In this document: positions 5,753 to 12,085 of the stretch, in pieces | Layout: every line of letters starts with the position of its first letter | Numbering within the stretch: position 1 is the stretch's first letter | Assembly: GCA_041687095.1 (NCBI GenBank) | Contig: JAWLCQ010000115.1 | Location: 1-15,673 of the forward strand | Source: JAWLCQ01 sp041687095 | GTDB taxonomy: Bacteria; Planctomycetota; Phycisphaerae; SM23-33 | Direction: 5' to 3' | DNA length: 15,673 bases | The notes under the pieces: generated by a model | The model's database searches: none | Told to the model about the DNA's origin: nothing | What the model saw: the letters and a program-made list of their open reading frames with translations, nothing else | Position numbers and translations under genes: made by a program

Positions 5753-6249
5753 GGAGGCGACGACCCCATGGGCTCACGTTGATGGAGTCGCTGCTGGCCG
5801 CGACGGTGCTGGCCGGGGCGACGACGTCGATGCTCTGGCCCTTCGTCGCCGGGGCGCAGGCGCAGCAGGAGGCCCAGCGGCAGGCGGTCGCGGCCTGCCT
5901 GGCGCAGGAGCTGATGGAGGAGATCCTCAGCAAGCCCTTCCACGACCCGCAGGGGCCCAGCGCCCCGGGGCCCGAGGAGGGCGAACGCACGCGGGCGCAG
6001 TTCGACAACGCCGACGACTACCACGGGTACGCGGAGGCGGCGGGGGAGGTGGCGGCCTTTGACGGGGAGGTCTCGGACGACCCGACGGCCGCCGATTTGG
6101 GGCGGAGCGTGACGGCGACCTACGTGTACGTGCCCGGGCAGGACACCTCGGGCGAAGCGTCCTTCCTGACCGTGACGGTCACGGTGGAGCGAGGCGGAGC
6201 GGCCGTGGTGCGGCTGACCCGCCTGGTGTACGACATGAACGGCAGCTAA
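5749..6249 (+). CDS. PilV/GspI-like minor pseudopilin
   Basis: The 166-residue precursor has a short basic leader, MRRRRPHG, followed by LTLMESLLAATVLAGATTSM, a class III prepilin signal with Glu at +5. After the helix come QRQAVAACLAQELMEEILSKPF, the (A)xxLAxxLMEEI pattern typical of PilV and GspI proteins. The C-terminal part is a beta-rich domain (SVTATYVYVPGQ, FLTVTVTVERGG). The ATG at 5749 overlaps the stop of the preceding gene by 4 bases. Minor pseudopilins of this family help start fibre assembly and sit near the tip. PilV versus GspI cannot be separated here because the cluster mixes features of pili and type II secretion. Confidence 0.85.
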   Translation: MRRRRPHGLTLMESLLAATVLAGATTSMLWPFVAGAQAQQEAQRQAVAACLAQELMEEILSKPFHDPQGPSAPGPEEGERTRAQFDNADDYHGYAEAAGEVAAFDGEVSDDPTAADLGRSVTATYVYVPGQDTSGEASFLTVTVTVERGGAAVVRLTRLVYDMNGS

Positions 6250-6262
6250 CTGGAGGTGCGCG

Positions 6263-7096
6263 ATGCGGACGGGCGGGTTCACGCTGGCGGAACTGATCCT
6301 GGGACTGGCGACGACGGCGATGGTGGGGCTCTCGCTCGCCGGGGTGACGGCGGCCTTGTCGGACGCGTACGACGACGCCGACACGGACTACTCGCACCTG
6401 CAGACCGCCCGCGCCGCCATGGCCCGCTCCCAGTCGGAGTTCCGCAAGGCCCGCCTGGTGATGGGGCAGAGCGAGGGGGAACTGCTGCTCTGGTCGCATG
6501 ACGACAACAACAACGGGCAGATCAACCTCGACGAGGTGCAACTGATCCGCTGGGACCCGCGGGAGGGCGTCATCCGCCGGCACCGCGTGGTCCTGCCCTC
6601 GAACCTCTCGGCGTTCATGAAGACCCTCTTCAACCTCGAGGTCTCCCTCGACGTCCTCGTCCGCCAGCCCGCCCTCGCCGCCGACGCCATCCTCGCCCAC
6701 CAGTGGCAGGAGGAAACCGTCATCGCCGAGGGCGTCACCGGATTCGAGATCGTCCCGTACCCCGCCCCGCCCGAGACCCGCCTGGTGAAGATCCAGGTCC
6801 ACACCGGGGCCGGGGAGGCCGCCGTGGCCCTCCGCAGCGTCATCCGCCTGCGGGGCGACTGCACGTCCTGGGTGCGGTTCGAGGACGGGGAGTGGGACCT
6901 CGACCGCGCCGCCGCCGAGGCCGACGGCGGAGAGGTCGACAACGGCAACGGCAACGCGGGCGGGAACGGGAATGGGAACGGCAACGGCGGGGGGAACGGC
7001 AACGGCAACGGGAATGGCAACGCCGGCGGCAACGGGAACGGCAACGCGGGCGGGAACGGGAATGGGAACGGCAACGGGGGAGGGCGGTTCCAATGA
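6263..7096 (+). CDS. PilW/GspJ-like minor pseudopilin with an EF-hand-like loop and Asn-Gly tail
   Basis: The 277-residue precursor starts MRTGG and continues FTLAELILGLATTAMVGLSL, with Glu at +5. The body resembles the PilW/GspJ group: a long helix (QTARAAMARSQSEFRKAR) and then beta-rich sequence. Residues 80-91, DDNNNGQINLDE, match the canonical 12-residue EF-hand calcium loop (Asp1, Asn3, Asn5, Gly6, Ile8, Glu12). From about residue 227 the protein is almost only Asn, Gly and a few Ala up to GGGRFQ at the end, probably a flexible tail. GGAGGTG at 6252-6258 serves the ATG at 6263. The stop overlaps the next start (ATGA), and the GC-rich end of the repeat doubles as that gene's ribosome-binding site. 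Calcium binding and tail function are inferred. Confidence 0.86.
   Translation: MRTGGFTLAELILGLATTAMVGLSLAGVTAALSDAYDDADTDYSHLQTARAAMARSQSEFRKARLVMGQSEGELLLWSHDDNNNGQINLDEVQLIRWDPREGVIRRHRVVLPSNLSAFMKTLFNLEVSLDVLVRQPALAADAILAHQWQEETVIAEGVTGFEIVPYPAPPETRLVKIQVHTGAGEAAVALRSVIRLRGDCTSWVRFEDGEWDLDRAAAEADGGEVDNGNGNAGGNGNGNGNGGGNGNGNGNGNAGGNGNGNAGGNGNGNGNGGGRFQ
6941..7080 (+). repeat. Coding repeat for the Asn-Gly tail, with a 90-bp duplication
   Basis: The stretch is built of 6-base GGN-AAY units with occasional GCG/GCC-GGC breaks. On top of that, 41 bases at 6947-6987 recur exactly at 7037-7077, an offset of 90 bp (30 codons). Units are multiples of 3, so slippage or recombination would change tail length without shifting the frame. 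Confidence 0.9.
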
Positions 7097-8181
7097 GCCC
7101 TCCGCCCCGACAGGCCGGGTTCGCCCTGGTGATGGTGCTGCTCGTCGTGGCGGGGGCGACGATCCTGGGCGTCACGTACCTCTCCACCACCTCGCTGCGT
7201 TTGGCGAGCGGGGCGAACCTGGTGGCGTCGGCGAGGGCGAGGTACCTGGCGGAGTCGGGCCTGCAGCACGCCCTCTACGCCCTGCGGAACGACCCGGGCC
7301 CGCTGATGGCCGGGCAGCACTTCGGGCCCTACCACGTGGACGGCACGGCGGATACCTACACCTTCCACGCCGCCGCCGACCGCTGGCAGCCGAGCCTCTA
7401 CACCCTCCATGCCACCGGGACCAGCGGGGGCATCTCGTTGAACGCCTCGGTCACCGTCGCCTGCGAGAACCGCTTCGCCGAGCTGACCCTCGCGCAGGGG
7501 CCGGTGGCGTACTGGCGGTGCGCGGAGACCTGGGGCTGGTGGGCCCTCGACCAGACGGGCGCGCACAGCGGAACCTACCGCAACGGGGTCCGCGTGAACC
7601 GCACGGGGGCGCTGCTGGGCACGGCGGACACGGCCATCGAGTGCGACGGGGTCAACGACTACGTCGATACCGGCAGGTGGAGCGTATCGGGGACGGGCCT
7701 GACGCTCTTCGCGTGGGTCCGCTGCGAGTCGGGCATCGCCGACGAGGCCGCCATCCTCTCCAAGGCCGCCGGGCCCGATGAGGACGATCAGTACTGGATG
7801 CTGGGGACGCACCGCAAGGGGGGCGAGGTGCGGCTGCGCCTGCGCCTGCGGACACAGGGGAAGGACCGCAAGCTGGACGCCTCGACGGGGGCGGTGAAGC
7901 CCTGGGAGTGGGCGTTCGTGGCGGGGGTGTATGACGGAAGCAAGATGCGGCTGTACCTCAACGGGGTGGAGGTCGATACGAAGAATGAGCACCGTCCGTT
8001 GGACGTGCACGCCGGGGCGGAGGTCTGGCTGGGCGGGGTGCCCGGGGACCCGCGGGCGCTGCCGTGGGCGGGGCGGCTGGACGAGGTGGCGGTGTTCGAC
8101 CGGGCGCTGGGGGCGGACGTGATTGCCGAACTGTACCGCGCCCGCCTGCCGCAGGTGCGCGTGATCCGATGGAACGACTGA
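7093..8181 (+). CDS. PilX/GspK-like pseudopilin fused to a LamG (concanavalin A-like) domain
   Basis: The 362-residue precursor starts MSPPPRQAG and continues FALVMVLLVVAGATILGVTY. It has no Glu at +5, as is usual for GspK-type tip subunits. ARARYLAESGLQHALYAL at about residues 49-66 is the typical PilX/GspK pattern. From about residue 137 to 355 the protein changes to a LamG-like jelly roll: VAYWRCAE, a GTYRNGV strand, IECDGVNDYVDTG, LTLFAWVRCESG, WEWAFVAGVYDGSKMRLYLNGVEVD and GRLDEVAVFDRAL are all signature segments of bacterial LamG domains, which often bind glycans. No frameshift separates the two parts. The context (PilW-like before, FimT-like after, PilY1 absent) suggests a fibre-tip subunit carrying its own binding domain. 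Carbohydrate binding is inferred. Confidence 0.88.
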   Translation: MSPPPRQAGFALVMVLLVVAGATILGVTYLSTTSLRLASGANLVASARARYLAESGLQHALYALRNDPGPLMAGQHFGPYHVDGTADTYTFHAAADRWQPSLYTLHATGTSGGISLNASVTVACENRFAELTLAQGPVAYWRCAETWGWWALDQTGAHSGTYRNGVRVNRTGALLGTADTAIECDGVNDYVDTGRWSVSGTGLTLFAWVRCESGIADEAAILSKAAGPDEDDQYWMLGTHRKGGEVRLRLRLRTQGKDRKLDASTGAVKPWEWAFVAGVYDGSKMRLYLNGVEVDTKNEHRPLDVHAGAEVWLGGVPGDPRALPWAGRLDEVAVFDRALGADVIAELYRARLPQVRVIRWND

Positions 8182-8199
8182 GCACGGGAAGGATGAACC

Positions 8200-8529
8200 A
8201 TGAAGCAACCGATGAAGGATCCCCGAGTGCGCGTGGACGCTTACACGCGCGTGGTGTTGACGACGATCGCGGCGCTGCTGACGCTGCACCTGGTGGCGCT
8301 GTGGGCGGTGCTGCCGCCGATGAGCCCGCAGGCGGAGGCGGCCGAGGAGTTCCTCAACTCCGCCGGGCAGCGGGCGGCGATGATCGAGGCGCAGCGGGCC
8401 ACCAACGCCCGCCTGGACGAGCTGGTGGGCCTGCTGAAGACGGGGGAGGCGAAGGTGCGGCTGGTGGACGCGGAGGGCCAGCCCGTGCGGAACGGACCGG
8501 AGGTGCCCCATGCGCCGGCGGGACGATAG
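8200..8529 (+). CDS. Small single-pass membrane protein of unknown function in the pilus cluster
   Basis: The 109-residue product has a basic N-terminus, one membrane segment at about residues 18-41 (VVLTTIAALLTLHLVALWAV) and a helical, probably periplasmic part (SPQAEAAEEFLNSAGQRAAM, ATNARLDELVGLLKTGE) that could form a coiled coil. It lacks a prepilin cleavage motif. I do not recognise a family. The ATG at 8200 follows GAAGGATG at a usable distance. The end overlaps the next gene by 20 bases, so it is part of the translation unit. Its place between two pseudopilin genes suggests a helper in fibre or inner-membrane complex assembly, which is inference from position only. Confidence 0.8.
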   Translation: MKQPMKDPRVRVDAYTRVVLTTIAALLTLHLVALWAVLPPMSPQAEAAEEFLNSAGQRAAMIEAQRATNARLDELVGLLKTGEAKVRLVDAEGQPVRNGPEVPHAPAGR

Positions 8530-8995
8530 AGGCGGCTTCACGCTGGTGGAGTTGATGGTGGTGATCGTGATCATGGCGGTGATCGCCGCCATCGTGGTCC
8601 CGGCGGCGGTGGACGCGGCGTCGCTGGACGCGATGGGCCTGGCCCGCCGGCTGGCGGCGGACCTGGAGTACGCGCAGAACCTGGCCATTACCACCCAGCA
8701 GCGGGTGACGGTGACGTTCGACACGTCGGGGGAGACCTACGTGATCTCCAACCAAAGTGGGACGCTTACGCACCCGATAAACAAAGCGCCCTTCGTCGTG
8801 GACCCGCAGGCGGAGGGCACGCCGGCGTTTGACGTGGTGTCGGCGAGTTTTGGCGGTGCGGCGGCGGTGACGTTCGACGAGGTGGGTTCGCCCCTCGCGT
8901 CCGGCGCTGTGACCGTGCGGGTCGCCGCCCACGCCTACCGCGTGGAGGTGGCGCCGGCGACGGGACGGGTGACCGTGACCGCCGCGGGCTCCTAG
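8510..8995 (+). CDS. FimT/GspH-like minor pseudopilin
   Basis: The 161-residue precursor starts MRRRDDRGG and continues FTLVELMVVIVIMAVIAAIV, with Glu at +5. After the helix, LARRLAADLEYAQNLAITTQQRVTVTFD matches the FimT/GspH pattern (two-helix linker into QNLAI and a beta strand). The remainder is a beta-rich domain ending in RVEVAPATGRVTVTAAGS. GGAGGTG (8499-8505) lies inside the preceding gene and serves the ATG at 8510. GspH/FimT subunits join the tip complex with GspI/J/K or PilV/W/X, so with the preceding genes a full minor-pseudopilin set is present. Confidence 0.88.
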   Translation: MRRRDDRGGFTLVELMVVIVIMAVIAAIVVPAAVDAASLDAMGLARRLAADLEYAQNLAITTQQRVTVTFDTSGETYVISNQSGTLTHPINKAPFVVDPQAEGTPAFDVVSASFGGAAAVTFDEVGSPLASGAVTVRVAAHAYRVEVAPATGRVTVTAAGS

Positions 8996-9011
8996 AAAGG
9001 AACGTGGAGGG

Positions 9012-10142
9012 ATGTTCGGACTGCCCGGTCGACATAAGTATTCCCCGATCGCCCTGGACGTGGGCGGCGACGGGGTGAAGATGCTGCAGATGAAGCGCGC
9101 GGGCAAGGGCGTCCGCGTCACCGCCTGCGGGCGATGGCGCTTCCCCGCCGGGGCCCCCGAGGACCCCCAGCAGCGGGACGCGATGGTCGTCGAGGCCGTC
9201 CGCGAACTGCTGCACAAGCAGGGGTTCCACGGACGGCGGGTGGCGACGGCGTTGGGGGGGGAGGAGCTGTTCGTCAAGAACGTCCGCCTGCCCCACCTTA
9301 AGGGCCCCGAGATGCTCGGGGCCGTTGCCGCCGAGGCCCGCGAGCGGTTCCACTTCGAGACCTCCCCCGACCGCGTCCACTACCTCAACGCCGGGCAGGT
9401 CCGCCAGGGCACGGAGCTGCGGGACGAGGTGATCCTGCTGGCGACGCCGGAGGAGACGATCACGCGGCACCTGGGGCGCCTGGAGGCCATGGGCCTGCGC
9501 CCCGAGTTCATCGACGCCGAGCCCGTCGCCCTCTTCCGCGCGTTCGACCGCTTCCTGAAGCGGACGAGCGACGAGGAGGCGGTCACCGTCCTGGTGGACC
9601 TGGGCCGCTCCAACACCCGCGTCGTCGTCGCCCGCGGGCGGGAGATCATCTTCCTGAAGACCATCGACGTCGGGGGCGAGGCCTTCAACCTCGCCGTCGC
9701 CGACCAGCTCTCGATCCCCGCCCCCGAGGCCGCCGACATGCGCCTGCGGATCATGCAGGACCTGCAGGCCTTCATGTGGAAGGCCGACGCGCAGGAGAAC
9801 GAGCGGGAGCGCGGCGGGGTGGAGTGGACCATTCACGACGCCCTCCGCGCCCAGGTCGAGTCGCTGGCGAAGGAGATCAGCCTCTGCCTGCGGTACTGCG
9901 CGGTCACCTTCCGCGGGCTGCGCCCCAACCGCGTGACGCTGATCGGCGGGGAGGCGTACGACCCGGCCGTCCAGCGGATCCTGTCGGAGCAGCTCGGGAT
10001 CGAGTGCGTCGTGGGACAGCCCTTGCGGGGCATCGACGTCTCCGACGCGGACCTGCACGTGGACCGCCGCGCCACCCTCGCCGAATGGGCCGTCTGCGCG
10101 GGGCTGGCCATGCACGAGGATCACTTCCCCCCGAAGAATTGA
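9012..10142 (+). CDS. pilM: Type IV pilus assembly protein PilM (actin-like ATPase)
   Basis: The 376-residue cytoplasmic protein has the actin-like fold signature of PilM. The first phosphate motif is ALDVGGDGVK (D16, G18, K23). The second is VDLGRSNTRVVVARG at about residues 195-209, followed by DVGGEAF. The adenosine motif is LIGGEA at about residues 310-315. VKNVRLPHL and FHFETSPDRVHYLNAG match PilM subdomain 1C. Compared with PilM proteins of about 350 residues it is slightly long. The ATG at 9012 follows GTGGAGGG. PilM binds the N-terminus of PilN (IDFLPHR here, two codons after its start) and connects the inner-membrane complex to the motor. The next gene starts 11 bases after this stop. 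Confidence 0.93.
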   Translation: MFGLPGRHKYSPIALDVGGDGVKMLQMKRAGKGVRVTACGRWRFPAGAPEDPQQRDAMVVEAVRELLHKQGFHGRRVATALGGEELFVKNVRLPHLKGPEMLGAVAAEARERFHFETSPDRVHYLNAGQVRQGTELRDEVILLATPEETITRHLGRLEAMGLRPEFIDAEPVALFRAFDRFLKRTSDEEAVTVLVDLGRSNTRVVVARGREIIFLKTIDVGGEAFNLAVADQLSIPAPEAADMRLRIMQDLQAFMWKADAQENERERGGVEWTIHDALRAQVESLAKEISLCLRYCAVTFRGLRPNRVTLIGGEAYDPAVQRILSEQLGIECVVGQPLRGIDVSDADLHVDRRATLAEWAVCAGLAMHEDHFPPKN

Positions 10143-10153
10143 GGATGATGGGC

Positions 10154-10786
10154 ATGCACGACATCGACTTTCTCCCGCATCGCATCCGCCAGCAGCGCGC
10201 CCGCCGGGCGTGGCTGCTCCGGCAGGGGTATCTGCTGGGGGCGGTGGCGGCGGCGCTGGTGGGCTGGACGGCCACGTCGGGGCATCGCGTGAGCGAGGCC
10301 CGCGGCGAGTTGGCGCTGCTGCAGCGGACGAACGGCAACATGGCGCGGCAGTTGGCGTTGAAGAGCGACCTGGAGCGCCAGCTCGCGGACCTGCTCATCA
10401 AGGAGCGGATCAGCAAGCACCTCGGGTCGCGGGTCAACGTCCTGGACCTGATGCACGAGATGGAGCGGCTGCTGCCCGCGAGCATGTTCCTCCGCTCGCT
10501 GGACGTGGACACCGTCGCGTACCTGCCGGAGGGCGGGGAGGCGCGGGGGCGCAACGGCACCCGCCGCCCCGAGGCCGCCGGGGCGGGCGGGCGGGCGAAG
10601 TTCGGCACCCGCCTGCGCCTGGTCATCACGGGCCTGGGCCCCGACGACGTCGCCGTGGCCAACTTCATCGGCCAACTGTCGGCGAGTCCGCTGTTCGAGG
10701 ACGTCAACATGGGCTACACCCGCAACACGGTCCACGAGGGCCGCAGCGCCCGCGAGTTCCAGGCGTCGTGCTACGTGGCCCGCTGA
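10154..10786 (+). CDS. pilN: Type IV pilus assembly protein PilN
   Basis: The 210-residue protein starts MHDIDFLPHRIRQQRARRA. IDFLPHR is the conserved PilN peptide (INLLPWR-like) that inserts into PilM. A membrane segment follows at about residues 26-43 (GYLLGAVAAALVGW), then a coiled coil to about residue 95, and a ferredoxin-like domain (RLRLVITGLGPDDVAVANFIGQL, FEDVNMGY). A Gly/Arg/Ala-rich insertion at about residues 127-154 interrupts this domain and looks disordered. GAGG at 10141-10144 is 9 bases before the ATG at 10154. The ATGs at 10145 and 10148 are too close to it but would add only two or three residues. Confidence 0.92.
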   Translation: MHDIDFLPHRIRQQRARRAWLLRQGYLLGAVAAALVGWTATSGHRVSEARGELALLQRTNGNMARQLALKSDLERQLADLLIKERISKHLGSRVNVLDLMHEMERLLPASMFLRSLDVDTVAYLPEGGEARGRNGTRRPEAAGAGGRAKFGTRLRLVITGLGPDDVAVANFIGQLSASPLFEDVNMGYTRNTVHEGRSAREFQASCYVAR

Positions 10787-10799
10787 GAGGAGCCTGCGC

Positions 10800-11330
10800 A
10801 TGTACCGGTCCGGAAAAGACACCCTGCTGGTCCTGGGCGTTCTGAGCGCCATCGGGGCCGCCTTCGCCTTCACCGTCTACCTCCCGCACGCGCGGGAGAT
10901 GAACGAGGTCCGCTCGCAGATCGCCTCGGAGCGCCTGCGGATGGAGAGCAACGCCGCCCAGGTCCAGTCCGTCCCCGCCATGCTCGCGCAGGTGGAGGCG
11001 CTCCGCGGGCGGTACAACGGGTTTGACCGCCAGCTCCCGCGGTCGCAGGAACTCTTCGAGTTCCTCAAGCAGATCGGGGAGGAACTGGCGCGGGCGAATC
11101 TGTCGTCGCAGTCCATCAAGCCCGAGGCCCCCGTCCGCGAGGAGCTGTTCCATGCCCTGCCCATCAAGATGGAGTTCCAGGGCCGCTACCCCGAGCTGTC
11201 GCGGTTCCTGGCGGAGATCGACAACATGGAGCGCCTCACCCGCGTGCAGCGCCTCCAGGTGCACACGCAGCCCCGGGGCGACGACCTGAACATCACCGTT
11301 CTGATGAACATCTACTTCACCGAGGGATGA
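10800..11330 (+). CDS. pilO: Type IV pilus assembly protein PilO
   Basis: The 176-residue protein has a short cytoplasmic start, one membrane segment at about residues 8-27 (TLLVLGVLSAIGAAFAFTVY), a periplasmic coiled coil at about 28-75, and a ferredoxin-like domain. LPRSQELFEFLKQIGEELARANL, FHALPIKMEFQGRYPELSRFLAEIDNMERLTRV and LNITVLMNIYF are diagnostic PilO segments. GAGAGGAG precedes the ATG at 10800 at a good distance. PilO pairs with PilN in the periplasm as the alignment complex. The start is 13 bases after the pilN stop and pilP follows 13 bases after its own stop, one tight operon. Confidence 0.94.
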   Translation: MYRSGKDTLLVLGVLSAIGAAFAFTVYLPHAREMNEVRSQIASERLRMESNAAQVQSVPAMLAQVEALRGRYNGFDRQLPRSQELFEFLKQIGEELARANLSSQSIKPEAPVREELFHALPIKMEFQGRYPELSRFLAEIDNMERLTRVQRLQVHTQPRGDDLNITVLMNIYFTEG

Positions 11331-11343
11331 GCGAGGAGCCCCC

Positions 11344-11994
11344 ATGCCCGTACGGCAGATGCAACAACTGACCCTGACCCAGCGGCTGACCCTGGAGATC
11401 CGGCGGGACAAGAAGCGGGCGGCCATCCTGGGCATCCTGCTCGTGGTGGCCGTCGTCGTGGGCGTGCGGACGGCGGCGACGATGAGCGGGGGGGGCGCGG
11501 CGAAGGCCGCCGCCGCCCCGGCGGCGGCGCCCGGTGCGCGGGGCGTGGTCCCCACCTCGGTCCTGTCCGGGGGCCGCGCGGAGTCCCTCGCCCTGCGCGA
11601 CTGGAAGCCCTCCCGCCTCACCGACGGGAGCATCCAGCGCGACCCGTTCGGGCGCGACCTGTCCTGCTACGCCAAGGTCCTCCCCGATCCGCCCGCCCAG
11701 CCCGACAAGCCCGCCGAGGCCCTGCCCGACCCGCGCCTGGCGCGGGAGGAGCTGGAGCGGGCCACGCTCGCCCAGGCGGCCGGTCTGTCCCTCCAGAGCA
11801 CCATGGTCGGGCCCGACTCCTCCGCGATCCTCAACGGCAGCGTACTGCACGTGGGGCAGTGGGCCAGCGGGTTCCAGGTGGTCGACATCCAGTCGGGCTC
11901 GATCGTCCTGGAGCGCGGCGGCGTGCGGGTGCTGCTGGGCATCGACGCCGAGAACCGCGCCCCCGTCCTGCTCCGCCAACCCGCAGAAAATTGA
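11344..11994 (+). CDS. pilP: PilP-like (GspC-type) periplasmic protein
   Basis: The 216-residue protein has a basic start, one membrane segment at about residues 27-42 (AAILGILLVVAVVVGV), an Ala/Gly/Pro-rich linker and RDPFGRD at 99-105, the PilP/GspC RDPF motif. The C-terminal homology region includes LQSTMVGPDSSAILNGSVLHVG and FQVVDIQSGSIVLERGGVRVLL at about residues 151-200. Classical PilP is a lipoprotein; this one has a transmembrane anchor and no lipobox, closer to GspC. In both cases the region contacts the N-terminal domains of the secretin. GAGGAG at 11334-11339 serves the ATG at 11344. PilP is assigned from gene order after PilM-N-O and before the secretin. Confidence 0.86.
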   Translation: MPVRQMQQLTLTQRLTLEIRRDKKRAAILGILLVVAVVVGVRTAATMSGGGAAKAAAAPAAAPGARGVVPTSVLSGGRAESLALRDWKPSRLTDGSIQRDPFGRDLSCYAKVLPDPPAQPDKPAEALPDPRLAREELERATLAQAAGLSLQSTMVGPDSSAILNGSVLHVGQWASGFQVVDIQSGSIVLERGGVRVLLGIDAENRAPVLLRQPAEN

Positions 11995-12047
11995 TCCCCT
12001 TACTGAATGCCTGCCCGTCCCGGCACGATACAGAAGTTGAGCACCCG

Positions 12048-12064
12048 TCTGCCGCTGCGGCAGA
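12048..12064 (+). other. Hairpin in the pilP-pilQ gap
   Basis: TCTGCCG (12048-12054) pairs with CGGCAGA (12058-12064) around a 3-base loop, 8 bases before the AAGGAG (12073-12078) that serves the secretin start. The 91-base pilP-pilQ gap is the longest break in the pilM-pilQ run. The hairpin may modulate translation or processing; no terminator T-run follows. Confidence 0.5.
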
Positions 12065-12085
12065 AAACTGGTAAGGAGATGTGCC

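Noticed and set aside
6941..7080. CRISPR-like array
   Set aside because: The repeat is short-unit, in frame inside a gene and lacks spacers; it codes for Asn-Gly.
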